Shown here: one piece after another, positions 50,680 through 58,917 of the stretch
Position numbering within the stretch: the stretch's first letter is position 1
Layout: each line of letters starts with the position of its first letter
Assembly (NCBI GenBank): GCA_036258055.1
Contig: DATAEK010000029.1
Location: forward strand, 1-64,000
Reading direction: 5' to 3'
Source of the DNA: DATAEK01 sp036258055
GTDB taxonomy: Bacteria > Acidobacteriota > Vicinamibacteria > Vicinamibacterales > 2-12-FULL-66-21
DNA length: 64,000 nucleotides
Notes under the pieces: generated by a model
What the model was told of the DNA's origin: nothing
Databases searched by the model: none
Seen by the model: the letters and a program-made list of their open reading frames with translations, nothing else
Translations under genes and position numbers: made by a program

Positions 50680-51042
50680 TCAGGCGCGGGATGGTGTCCC
50701 TGCCCCGTAGCGCTGCGTCGCGTAGCCGACGATCAGACCAAGGACGCTGCCGGGCAGCATGATCTCCCAGTAGTAGTGCTTGCCCGACGGGTCGGGCATC
50801 GCCGCGACGAGAAAAGCGAAGAACGCTCCCGCGGCCAGGCCGAAAAGCAGACCCGCGGGCAGCGATTGGTACTTTTTCGCAAACCAGCCGACGAGCACGC
50901 CCACGATCAGGCCCTTGACCGTGGATCCGATCACGATGCCGACGATGAGCGGCGCGGTTTCGGGAGCCGAGATGAGCGCGGACAACCCGTCGAAGACACC
51001 GAGTATTCCGCCGAGTAGCAGGCCCAGCAGCGGTTTGTTCAT
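50680..51042 (-). CDS. Small four-helix membrane protein, function unknown
   Basis: A 120-residue protein made almost wholly of Gly/Ala-rich hydrophobic segments: LLGLLLGGILGVFDGLSALI, LIVGIVIGSTVKGLIVGVLV, LLFGLAAGAFFAFLVAAM and MLPGSVLGLIVGYATQ. The glycine zippers (GxxxG) suggest tight helix packing. I do not recognise a named family. It lies 73 bp from the stop of the Ser/Thr kinase gene on the same strand. Confidence 0.7.
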   Translation of the reverse strand: MNKPLLGLLLGGILGVFDGLSALISAPETAPLIVGIVIGSTVKGLIVGVLVGWFAKKYQSLPAGLLFGLAAGAFFAFLVAAMPDPSGKHYYWEIMLPGSVLGLIVGYATQRYGAGTPSRA

Positions 51043-51115
51043 CCATCCTCCTCGAGCCCGGATGCGGGCTCGTCAGTCTCTTTACGCGGCGCGGACGAAT
51101 CCTTTTTGTTGCCGA

Positions 51116-52123
51116 TCAGCGCCCGGCGACGAAGGCGACGATCGCGCGCATCAGCATGTACGCGAGGATCAGCAGGATCGGCGTGCGATAAGTTCGCGCG
51201 AGCCGTCCCGCTCGATCCAGCAGCGTTTCCTTGTGCGCCGTAACCGGTCGTTCCGCTCGAAACCGGGCCACGTCGTCGGCCAGCGACCGCACGTCTGGGT
51301 AGCGATCCGGCGGCGAGGGCGCCAGCGCGCGTGCGCAGACGGCGCGGAGCGGGCGCGGGACCGTGCGATCGCGAAGGACCTGCGCGACCGCGGCATCCGC
51401 GTCGCCGGGCGGCACCGCGCCGGTCAGCAACGTAAAAAGGAGGGCGCCCAGGCCGTAGACATCGGCCCGCGCATCGACGCTGGCGACGGCGCCGCTCGCC
51501 TGTTCGGGTGCCATGAATCCGCGGGTGCCGAGCACGGTCCCGGCATCCGTGAGCCCGGGTGCGACGGCCGGCACGTCATCCGAGTCAGCTGGGTAAAGTG
51601 CGGGAGCGTCTCCAACGATCTTGGCGATCCCCCAGTCCATGACCAGCACTTCGCCGAAGGCGCCCAGCATCACGTTCTCCGGTTTCAGATCGCGATGGAT
51701 CACGCCGTGGGCGTGGGCAAAGGCCACGGGGTCACAGATCCGCTCGAAGATCCGCAGGCGATCCGCGAGGTCCGGCAGGGTCGGCAGCTGCGCGAGCAGC
51801 GTTTCGCCGCGGACGCGCTGCATGACGTAGAACAACCGGCCGTCGGCCAGTCGGCCGACGTCATGAATCGGCACGATCCCCGGATGCTCCAGGCTCGCGA
51901 GGATGTGCGCTTCGTTGCGAACGCGGCGCTCGACGTCGGAGCTCGAGACCGCGTTCGCGGCCTTGATCGCGACCTCACGGCCGAGCGCTTCGTCGCGCGC
52001 GAGGTACACGCTGCCCATACCCCCTCGGCCGATCTCGGCGACGACGGTGTAGCGATCGGAGGTGAACTCCGGCCAGCAGGCCACCGACTGAAGATGCGTC
52101 AGCACGTGATCGGCAAGCGTCAT
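51116..52123 (-). CDS. Membrane-anchored Ser/Thr protein kinase (PknB-like)
   Basis: A 335-residue eukaryotic-like kinase: P-loop EIGRGGMGSVYLARD, catalytic Lys in REVAIKAAN, HRDLKPENV catalytic loop, DWG in place of DFG (VMDWGIAKIVGD), and GFMAPEQASG in the P+1 region. All residues needed for activity are present. The C-terminus has one transmembrane helix (ILLILAYMLMRAIVAFVA) with only a few residues beyond, so there is no sensory ectodomain. The ATG overlaps the stop of the upstream ECF sigma gene (ATGA at 52120-52123). In other bacteria such kinase/sigma pairs phosphorylate or control the sigma factor. Confidence 0.9.
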   Translation of the reverse strand: MTLADHVLTHLQSVACWPEFTSDRYTVVAEIGRGGMGSVYLARDEALGREVAIKAANAVSSSDVERRVRNEAHILASLEHPGIVPIHDVGRLADGRLFYVMQRVRGETLLAQLPTLPDLADRLRIFERICDPVAFAHAHGVIHRDLKPENVMLGAFGEVLVMDWGIAKIVGDAPALYPADSDDVPAVAPGLTDAGTVLGTRGFMAPEQASGAVASVDARADVYGLGALLFTLLTGAVPPGDADAAVAQVLRDRTVPRPLRAVCARALAPSPPDRYPDVRSLADDVARFRAERPVTAHKETLLDRAGRLARTYRTPILLILAYMLMRAIVAFVAGR

Positions 52124-52839
52124 TCGACCACCATGCCAAAGAGCTCACGCGCCTCGCGCCGGAATTCCTCGCGGGTCCCCGTCAGCGTCTCGAGTGATTC
52201 GAGTGCGCGTGTCCGGAAGCTGCGTCGAATCTGCGCCAGGTAGTTCGTCACCTGCGTGGTCGTCAGCCCGAACTCCGATGCGAGATCGGCGTAGGTCAGC
52301 CCCTCGACCGGCGCGAGATCGTAGCGCTCGAAGAGCCGCAGATGTACGGAGCGCCCGGCACTCTCGTACTCGGCGCGAACGGCGGCCACGGCGCGGTCGA
52401 AGAGTGACCGGATGAACTCGCGGCGGAAGAGCTCCTCCGCCTCCGGAGGCGTGCTCGCGTGGTGCGCGAGAAGCTCACGTTCCGCCTCAGCAAAGTCGAG
52501 CGCGACCGTTTCGACGGCGCCGCCGCGTTTCAGACGCGACTCCGCTTGCCTCCAGTTCATGACCAGGCGGTCCGCGCAAAGCCTGACGAAGGTGCGAAAG
52601 CGCGCACGCTCGGGATCGAAGCGCTCGAGCCAGGCTTTCTCGAACGCGTCCGAGAAGAACGCCTGCGTCAGGTCCTCAGCGTCCTCGCCCGACAAGTGCC
52701 AGGTCAGGCGCAAGTACTTGTAGACGGGCTTCCAGTAGCCCGTGACCAGATCGTCGAACGCTCCGCGGCGCGAGGACGGATCGGTGCTGCGGATTCGCTG
52801 AATGACGGAATACCGTGTCGACGGAAACGCCCCGGCCAT
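52120..52839 (-). CDS. ECF-type RNA polymerase sigma factor linked to a kinase
   Basis: A 239-residue sigma-70 family factor lacking region 1 and 3. Region 2 is YWKPVYKYLRLTWHLSGED, AEDLTQAFFSDAFEKAW and ARFRTFVRLCADRLVMNWR. Region 4 is VEGLTYADLASEFGLTTTQV, TNYLAQIRRSFRTRALES. A spacer of about 50 residues lies between regions 2 and 4, longer than in most ECFs. It is coupled to the Ser/Thr kinase gene, and no anti-sigma gene is adjacent. Control by phosphorylation is therefore likely; this is the layout of kinase-linked ECF groups. Confidence 0.88.
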   Translation of the reverse strand: MAGAFPSTRYSVIQRIRSTDPSSRRGAFDDLVTGYWKPVYKYLRLTWHLSGEDAEDLTQAFFSDAFEKAWLERFDPERARFRTFVRLCADRLVMNWRQAESRLKRGGAVETVALDFAEAERELLAHHASTPPEAEELFRREFIRSLFDRAVAAVRAEYESAGRSVHLRLFERYDLAPVEGLTYADLASEFGLTTTQVTNYLAQIRRSFRTRALESLETLTGTREEFRREARELFGMVVE

Positions 52840-52939
52840 CCTGCAGTCGATCTCTTACGCGTCGCGCGCCGCGACTTTCAACCTTCGCCCCGACTTCGCT
52901 GGTCGAGCGATGTGGACACGCCGGCGATGTCACGCTGAT

Positions 52940-53164
52940 TCACTTGAGCACGTCGAAGAAAATGCGGCGCTGACCGCGCTTCCGGCCGCGGACGGACACA
53001 CGCCGGCGGCTGCGATGCCGTGGAATGCGGCAGCGGTCTCCCTTGCCCAGCAACTGTACGGCGTACAATCGGTCGCCCCACAGCGGCAGCGCCCAGTCGA
53101 CGACCCGCCCCTCGCACGAGCACTCGAGCGTGAGGCGCGATCCACGGCGTGGACTGTCGGGCAT
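52940..53164 (-). CDS. Possible small hypothetical protein
   Basis: A 74-residue frame: a short N-terminus, TLECSCEGRVVDWALPLWGD, RLYAVQLLGKGDRCRI, and a basic tail ending in RRIFFDVLK. Its hydrophobic-polar alternation looks more protein-like than the competing frames in the same interval. It starts 24 bp from, and is divergent to, the coiled-coil protein gene and lies 100 bp upstream of the sigma factor gene. I do not recognise a family and see no strong ribosome-binding site. Confidence 0.4.
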   Translation of the reverse strand: MPDSPRRGSRLTLECSCEGRVVDWALPLWGDRLYAVQLLGKGDRCRIPRHRSRRRVSVRGRKRGQRRIFFDVLK

Positions 53165-53188
53165 GGAAGACCACTATACTTTGCCCCG

Positions 53189-54067
53189 ATGGCTTCGCGA
53201 CGTCTCGACTCCGGCATCGATAACCTGTATCAGCTTCCGCTGGCCGAGTTCACGGCCGCGAGAAATGCGCTCGCCAAAGAGGCGGGCGCGGAGGGAGCCG
53301 AAATCCGGGGACTGCAGAAACCGCCGGTCGCGGCCTGGGCCATCAATCAATTGTTCTGGCGGGATCGCGATAGCTACGATCGCCTGATCGAGGCGGCCGC
53401 GGAAGTCCGGACCGCACACGGAGCGGTGCTGGCCGGACGGAAGGGGGACCTCCGGACGCCGGGGCGTCTGCACGAGGACGCGATCCAGCAGGCGCTCACC
53501 GCAACCGTCGAAATCCTCACCAAGTCCGGTCAGCCGGTCACCGACGCCACGCGCCAGGCGATCGCGACCACGCTGCGCGCCCTGCCGTCGTCTGACCCGC
53601 CCGGTCGTCTGACGCGCACGCTGCAACCCGGTGGCTTCGAGATGCTGACTGGTGTTCCGGTCCGCGCGAAGCCTCCGGAGAAGCCGCGCCCTGCCGCACC
53701 CGCGCGCAAAGCGTCCGCAGGAGCCGGCGAGAAGGCACCGCAAGTCGACACGAAGGCGCTCGCGCGCGCGAAGGACGCCGTGGCCGCCGCAACCCGCGCA
53801 TTTCGTGAGGCCGAACACGCGGCGCGACGCGACGAGTTCGAAGCCGCCCGCGCCGCACGCGAGGCGGAGAAAGCAGAGCGCGTCCTCGCGAACGCGCGCA
53901 CGGAGCTCGAAACCGCGCGACGCGCGGTCGAAGAAGCGGAGCGCGACGCGACTGCCGCTGTCAAGGCGAGGGAGACGGCCGCAAAGAGGTCACGGGCGTC
54001 GGATGCCGCCCTCGATACTGCGCGTTCCCGGGTCGAGACCGCGCAGGGCGAGTTGAACAAATTCTGA
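53189..54067 (+). CDS. Coiled-coil protein of unknown function
   Basis: A 292-residue protein. The N-terminal domain (about 1-125: LDSGIDNLYQLPLAEFTAAR, PPVAAWAINQLFWRDRDSYD, EILTKSGQPVTDATRQAIA) recurs in uncharacterised proteins of high-GC bacteria. It is followed by a Pro/Ala/Lys-rich hinge (about 150-180) and a long Ala/Glu/Arg coiled coil (about 185-290, with repeats such as EAARAAREAEKAERVL and RAVEEAERDATAAV). TATACT at 53175-53180 may be a -10 element; the matching -35 is poor. The start ATG 53189 is favoured because the frame upstream is arginine-rich noise. Confidence 0.7.
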   Translation: MASRRLDSGIDNLYQLPLAEFTAARNALAKEAGAEGAEIRGLQKPPVAAWAINQLFWRDRDSYDRLIEAAAEVRTAHGAVLAGRKGDLRTPGRLHEDAIQQALTATVEILTKSGQPVTDATRQAIATTLRALPSSDPPGRLTRTLQPGGFEMLTGVPVRAKPPEKPRPAAPARKASAGAGEKAPQVDTKALARAKDAVAAATRAFREAEHAARRDEFEAARAAREAEKAERVLANARTELETARRAVEEAERDATAAVKARETAAKRSRASDAALDTARSRVETAQGELNKF

Positions 54068-54143
54068 TCGCCTTGGCGTTTCTCAGTGCCTCGCGGCTAC
54101 GCCCTCGCCGTGGCCCGCGGAAGCTTCTGATATCAAGGCCGTT

Positions 54144-54461
54144 TCAATTCGCCGACAGCCCAGTCCGGCCAATCCCGATAGCGATCAGGCAGAACGCCGG
54201 CACCACGAGGCTGACGTGAAGGCCGTTCAGAGACGCCGGTGAAATGATGCGAGCCCAGGTCAGGAGCAGAAAACCTGCGGCGAGCGCACCGCCGCGAACG
54301 CGGACGTCAGTGGTAACAGCCACCGCCAGCGCCGCAACGAGAATCGCCGTCGTCGCCAGTGCGGCCACGGTTGCGCCAGCTGCGTACGCTCCGGAATCCC
54401 ACGCTTGCAGAATCCCCAACACCAGTGCCAATCCTGCCCACAGTACGCGACTACTCCACAT
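54144..54461 (-). CDS. Small membrane protein, function unknown
   Basis: A 105-residue protein with four hydrophobic segments (VLWAGLALVLGILQAW, AAGATVAALATTAILVAALA, GGALAAGFLLLTWARII, VSLVVPAFCLIAIGI). It resembles the short SPW-repeat-like or DUF-type membrane proteins of soil bacteria, but I cannot assign it. It stands between a coiled-coil protein gene (convergent) and a LytTR regulator gene on the same strand. A 122-bp gap to the regulator stop shows nothing else. Confidence 0.6.
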   Translation of the reverse strand: MWSSRVLWAGLALVLGILQAWDSGAYAAGATVAALATTAILVAALAVAVTTDVRVRGGALAAGFLLLTWARIISPASLNGLHVSLVVPAFCLIAIGIGRTGLSAN

Positions 54462-54583
54462 GCCTGCCTCCTGACGGAGAGGATGCGTCAGCGGCGTGTG
54501 AGGTGATCGCGCTCGATGATGAACGGTCGAAATGGCCGATGAGTGGGGCGAACCGGGGGGTCGGCTCTGGGTTTTCCGAGACC

Positions 54584-55339
54584 CTAGCCCTCGAGCGCGC
54601 GTCTGACCTCGACCGTGCGGCGGCGGCTGACGTGGACGGCCGTGCCGTCCGACAGCGTCAGGGTTGCCGAGCCGTCGCCGTTGCTCGCAATGCCACGCAC
54701 GTGACCGATGTTGACGAGGTCGGCGCGGCTGACGCGGGCGAACCCGTCCCCCATGCGCATCTCCAGCTCGTTCAGCGTGTAGTCGGTGACGGATGTCCCC
54801 ACCGCGGTTTGCGCATACACGAGACCGTCAGCGGCGGTGAACCGCAGGATCTCGCGGACCGGCACGAGTTTGTGTCCTGCTCCATGCCGCACGAGCAGGC
54901 GCGCGGGCCGTGCGCTGCGATGACCAAGCGCCACACCCAGCTGCTCGAGCGCGGTCGCATCCCACGAGGGCCGCAGCGTCAGCCGGGCACGCGCGCGCTC
55001 GAGCGCTTGCGCGAGCCGCTCTCGCCGAACCGGCTTGACCACATAGTCGAGCGCATCGTGCTCGAATGCCTGGAGCGCGTATTCTGAATAGGCGGTCTGA
55101 AAGATGATGAGCGGCCGCGGCGCTGCCAGATGACGCGCGACGTCGAACCCATCGATCTCGCGCATCGCGATGTCGAGGAGGATGACGTCAGGGTTCCGTT
55201 CGCGCGCGAGATCGAGCGCGGCGACACCGTCGCCGGCTTCACCGACGATCTCCACTCCAGTCGGATCGATCTCTTCGATGAGCGCGGCGAGCCGGCCTCG
55301 GGCCGCCGGCTCGTCGTCGACGATCAGCACGCGGAGCAT
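54584..55339 (-). CDS. LytTR-family response regulator
   Basis: A 251-residue regulator: receiver domain (MLRVLIVDDEPAARGRLAAL; phospho-Asp in VILLDIAMREIDG; Lys in DYVVKPVRRERL) and LytTR DNA-binding domain (RLLVRHGAGHKLVPVREILR, YTLNELEMRMGDGFARVSR, ADLVNIGHVRGI, HVSRRRTVEVRRAL). AlgR/LytR-type regulators bind imperfect direct repeats. It lies 16 bp downstream of its cognate LytS-like kinase, in one operon. Confidence 0.92.
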   Translation of the reverse strand: MLRVLIVDDEPAARGRLAALIEEIDPTGVEIVGEAGDGVAALDLARERNPDVILLDIAMREIDGFDVARHLAAPRPLIIFQTAYSEYALQAFEHDALDYVVKPVRRERLAQALERARARLTLRPSWDATALEQLGVALGHRSARPARLLVRHGAGHKLVPVREILRFTAADGLVYAQTAVGTSVTDYTLNELEMRMGDGFARVSRADLVNIGHVRGIASNGDGSATLTLSDGTAVHVSRRRTVEVRRALEG

Positions 55340-55355
55340 GGTTCAGCCATCACAC

Positions 55356-56486
55356 TCAGGAGACAACGGTGCCTGACGGACGAGCGGGGACGACGACGCG
55401 GACACAGCCTCCCGGCACGTCGCGACAGATCTCGAGCGACGCATCGGGCCCGTAGAGCGTTGCCAGGCGCTCTCGCAGATTGCCGAGCCCGGTCCTTTCG
55501 GCGTACGCCGTCGAAAACCCTTCCCCATCGTCTGACACTTCGACGGCCGTTCGTGTGTCGAGCGTGCTGACGCGGATGTGGACGGCGCCTCCATCGACCC
55601 GCGATCCGATCCCGTGCTTCAGCGCGTTTTCGACGAGCGGCTGCAGCACGAGCGCCGGAAACGGCCGGTCGAGCGCGACTGGGTCGATGTCCCAGGTGAC
55701 GTGCAGTCGATCTCCCCATCGCGGCTGCTCGACGGCGAGGCACGCCCGAACGTACGCGAGTTCCTGATCGAGGGTACCGAATCCTTCCGCCGAGCGATTC
55801 AGTGTCTGCCTCAGTACATCGGCCAGATCTTCGACCGCGCCCTCGGCCGCGGCGGGATTCGCGCGCACCAGCGAAGCAATTGTGTTGAGCGAGTTGAAGA
55901 GGACGTGCGGGTTCATCTGCGCCTGGAGCGCGCGCAGCTGTGCGGCTGCCGCTTCAGCGCGGGCGGCGGAGGCCGACGCCGCCTGATCGGCGGCAAATGT
56001 GAAGAGCGTCCGCGTTGATCGCGTCACCGTCTGCGCGGCGACGACGAGGAGGACGACATCGAGTGTCCCGCCGACTACAGCGACAATGAAATTGACCCCG
56101 AGCAGCGTGCGCACCAGCATGAGCGCCGCGGCGCCACCAAGTGCGACGCCCGCCACAAACGCGATCGCCGGAATCGCGATCAGTATCCGCTGCATGCCGG
56201 GCGATTCGTTCGAGGATTTTGGTCGCGACGTGCGGGTTTCCATCGCACCCTGCAGTGTGATCGCAATCCCCAGCAGCACCGCTCCCCCGCTTCCCAGGAC
56301 TGCGCTCAGAAACTCCGCGACCGCCGATACGCCGGTGCCTCTCGCGCTGTCCCAGATCTGCACCGCGATCAGCAGTATCCACACGCCGACAATCGCGCGG
56401 ATGCGGTTCCTCGCGGAGGGAGGGGCTTCGGCGAATGCTTCCCGCAGGATCGGCCAGAGCGCCAGCGGCTCAGCGAAGGTCGGCAT
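55356..56486 (-). CDS. LytS-type sensor histidine kinase
   Basis: A 376-residue kinase with four predicted transmembrane helices in the N-terminal half (VGVWILLIAVQIW, FLSAVLGSGGAVLLGIAITL, LIAIPAIAFVAGVALGGAAA, FIVAVVGGTLDVVLLVVAA) and the His_kinase/HATPase core of the LytS/YehU type. The phospho-His is in ALQAQMNPHVLFNSLNTIAS; LVLQPLVENALKHGIGSRVD is the N-box; VSDDGEGFSTAYAERTGLGN is the G-box. The start is ATG 56486; a TTG four codons upstream is also possible. It forms a pair with the LytTR regulator. Confidence 0.9.
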   Translation of the reverse strand: MPTFAEPLALWPILREAFAEAPPSARNRIRAIVGVWILLIAVQIWDSARGTGVSAVAEFLSAVLGSGGAVLLGIAITLQGAMETRTSRPKSSNESPGMQRILIAIPAIAFVAGVALGGAAALMLVRTLLGVNFIVAVVGGTLDVVLLVVAAQTVTRSTRTLFTFAADQAASASAARAEAAAAQLRALQAQMNPHVLFNSLNTIASLVRANPAAAEGAVEDLADVLRQTLNRSAEGFGTLDQELAYVRACLAVEQPRWGDRLHVTWDIDPVALDRPFPALVLQPLVENALKHGIGSRVDGGAVHIRVSTLDTRTAVEVSDDGEGFSTAYAERTGLGNLRERLATLYGPDASLEICRDVPGGCVRVVVPARPSGTVVS

Positions 56487-56605
56487 CGCCGCTGACAATA
56501 CAAGGGCGATGCGTGCGGGACAAGTGAGCAGGACTCGGCGTTATCCACGCAATCGGGCCGCGCTGAGCTAACAGTGAAAGTGGGAAGAACGCCGATTCCC
56601 GGGCG

Positions 56606-58729
56606 TTACTCCCGCGTCCTTCGCAGCACCAGCTGACGGATCGTCGCCGCGAGCTCGTCGACTTCGACCGGCTTCACGACGAAGCGTTGGTACCCTTCGA
56701 CGAGCGCGCGGCGGCGATCGTCGGCGTGTGAGAGCCCCGTCAGCGCGATCGCCGGAAGCTGACGCTCGGCGGAGGAGGCCAGGCCGCGCACCCGGCGGAT
56801 GAGCGTGTACCCGTCTTCGCCCGGCATTCGAATATCGCTGACCAGGATGTCCGGGTGGATCTCGGCAAGCGCCTGCAGGGCTTCGCGCACAGATCCCGCC
56901 GATGTGGGGCTCGCGCCGAACTGCTCGAGCGCGAGCGACACCACTTCCCTCGCATCCGGCTCGTCGTCCACGATCAGGATCTTGAGCCCTTCGAGCGGCC
57001 GTGCGCCGCTGGCCGGAGGCTCGGCAGCACGCCGAATCGCGCGGACGGGCAGTTGCACCGAGAACGTCGATCCACGTCCGAGACCGTCGCTGTGGACCTG
57101 CACTTTCCCGCCATGCAGTTCGACGATGTGACGGACTATCGAGAGCCCGAGTCCCAGCCCGCCATGCGGACGCGTGACGGATGTGTCACCCTGACGGAAC
57201 CGATCGAAGATGAACGGCAGGAGATCCGATTCCATCCCCTCGCCCGTATCCGCCACGACGATGACTGCGCTCGTGCCGACGCGGTCGAGCGAGACGTCCA
57301 CGTGACCACCACCGGGCGTGAATTTGATCGCGTTGACGACCAGGTTCCAGATCACCTGCTGCAGCCGATCGGGATCGCCAAGAACCGTGTCGGCGAACTC
57401 GCTGCGGCTTCTGAGAGTGACACCCTTGGCCTCAGCGGCCGGACGCACCGCATCGAGCGCAGCCTCGACGACGGGCCAGAGCTCGATCGGACGCAGTTCG
57501 AGCCGCAGCTTGCCCGTGACGATGCGCGAGACGTCGAGGATGTCGGCGATCAGCTGTTCCTGCAGGTGCGCGTTCCGCTCGATCGTCTCGAGGGCGCGCG
57601 TCGCACCGGCGGCGTCGAGCCTGCCGCTGCGGAGAAGCCGCGTCCATCCGAGCATCGCGTTGAGCGGCGTCCTGAGCTCGTGCGACAGCGTCGCGAGGAA
57701 ATCCTCCTTCGCTCGGTTCGCCGCGGCCAGATCCTCGGCGCGGCGCCTCAGATCGTCCTCGAGCCGCTTGCGCTCGGTGATGTCGCGTACGACCAGCGAG
57801 AAGCCCCGCAGGTCGCTCGCCGCACCACGCACCGGCGTGAGGATCAGATGCGCGTCGAACAGCGCGCCGCCGCGACGCACGCGCGCCCCTTCGCTCTCGA
57901 TGCGGCCGTCGTCTTCGGCAGACGCAAGATGTGCGGTGGCCATTCCGGCAGCTTGATCGGCAACCGTGTAGAACGTCGCGAAGCTGCGGCCGATGATCTC
58001 ATCCGACGCGTAGCCGAAGAGCCGTTCCGCGCCGGCGTTCCAGCTGGTGACTTCACCCTCGCGACTCAACATGCAGATCGCGTAGTCCTGCACGCTGTCG
58101 AGGAGCAGTCGCAGCCGATCTTCGGCTTGACGCAGCCGGTCCGCGTGATCGTCGAGCTCAGCGTACAGCGCGACGACTCCCCGATTGGTTTCCTGCAGCT
58201 CCCCTTGCAACTCGCGGTAGGCGCGACGAAGCGTCCGGTATCGTTCGCCGACCGACTCTGGATCCGGTTCCTCCACCGTGCTCATGGGTTCCTGCACCGG
58301 CGCGACCGGGTCGGCTTCCGGCAACGGACGACGGGCATCCGGCTGGAACGGCACCGCAAGTCCAATCGTGATTCCCGTCGGAGAGACGGCAATCGTCAAC
58401 TCGTCGAGCATCATGCGCAGCGGCTCGAGAACGGACGCAAACTGAGCAGGACCGGCAGAGCCATTGGTCTGTCGGATGTGAAACATCACCCGCAGCGAGG
58501 GGCCGTCACCGAGTCCGAGATCTGCGTCCGCGACGATGCCGCTCGCGCACAGACGGCGGCCGACTTCGTACACCGAGGCGGAAATGCGACGGATATCGCG
58601 CACGGGCAGACCGAACTCTTCGCCCGTCGCGCGCACACGCCGCCGCAGCGACACCACGTCCGCCTCGTCGCCAAGGTGCAGCGTTGCGAGGGTAAAGCCG
58701 CCTGATTTCGAAGAGGGATTTCCGTTCAC
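56606..58729 (-). CDS. Hybrid histidine kinase with degenerate RsbT-like N-terminus and PAS domain
   Basis: About 707 residues from GTG 58729 (a GTG at 58789 is possible). Order: an N-terminal segment (LATLHLGDEADVVSLRRRVR, RRISASVYEVGRRLCAS) corresponding to RsbT-like ATPases but without their N- and G-box motifs; a coiled linker with ETNRGVVALYAELDDHADRL; a PAS domain (DYAICMLSREGEVTSWNAGA); HisKA (ATLSHELRTPLNAMLGW); HATPase (NLVVNAIKFTPGGG, GGLGLGLSIVRHIVELHGG); and a C-terminal receiver (ILIVDDEPDAREVVSLA, VSDIRMPGEDG, VVKPVEV). It is divergent from a second hybrid kinase sharing the same linker, suggesting a common signalling path with the stressosome genes. Confidence 0.85.
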   Translation of the reverse strand: MNGNPSSKSGGFTLATLHLGDEADVVSLRRRVRATGEEFGLPVRDIRRISASVYEVGRRLCASGIVADADLGLGDGPSLRVMFHIRQTNGSAGPAQFASVLEPLRMMLDELTIAVSPTGITIGLAVPFQPDARRPLPEADPVAPVQEPMSTVEEPDPESVGERYRTLRRAYRELQGELQETNRGVVALYAELDDHADRLRQAEDRLRLLLDSVQDYAICMLSREGEVTSWNAGAERLFGYASDEIIGRSFATFYTVADQAAGMATAHLASAEDDGRIESEGARVRRGGALFDAHLILTPVRGAASDLRGFSLVVRDITERKRLEDDLRRRAEDLAAANRAKEDFLATLSHELRTPLNAMLGWTRLLRSGRLDAAGATRALETIERNAHLQEQLIADILDVSRIVTGKLRLELRPIELWPVVEAALDAVRPAAEAKGVTLRSRSEFADTVLGDPDRLQQVIWNLVVNAIKFTPGGGHVDVSLDRVGTSAVIVVADTGEGMESDLLPFIFDRFRQGDTSVTRPHGGLGLGLSIVRHIVELHGGKVQVHSDGLGRGSTFSVQLPVRAIRRAAEPPASGARPLEGLKILIVDDEPDAREVVSLALEQFGASPTSAGSVREALQALAEIHPDILVSDIRMPGEDGYTLIRRVRGLASSAERQLPAIALTGLSHADDRRRALVEGYQRFVVKPVEVDELAATIRQLVLRRTRE

Positions 58730-58917
58730 CGTGCGCTTCGAGGAGAGATAACAGTCATCGATGTGGCGTTCTAACCGACTACACCGCACGGTAGGAATGC
58801 AAACGGCAGACCCAGGTTGATGACGTCACGATGGACGGGCTTCGGTAGACGCGTACCCGGCGGGCCGGGTAGACTGAATGCGCCTCGGGCCCGCCTCCGT
58901 AGTTGCGTTTCCAGCTC

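Noticed and set aside
56855..58705. 616-codon frame antisense to the PAS hybrid kinase
   Set aside because: No recognisable domain; the kinase on the other strand is unambiguous.
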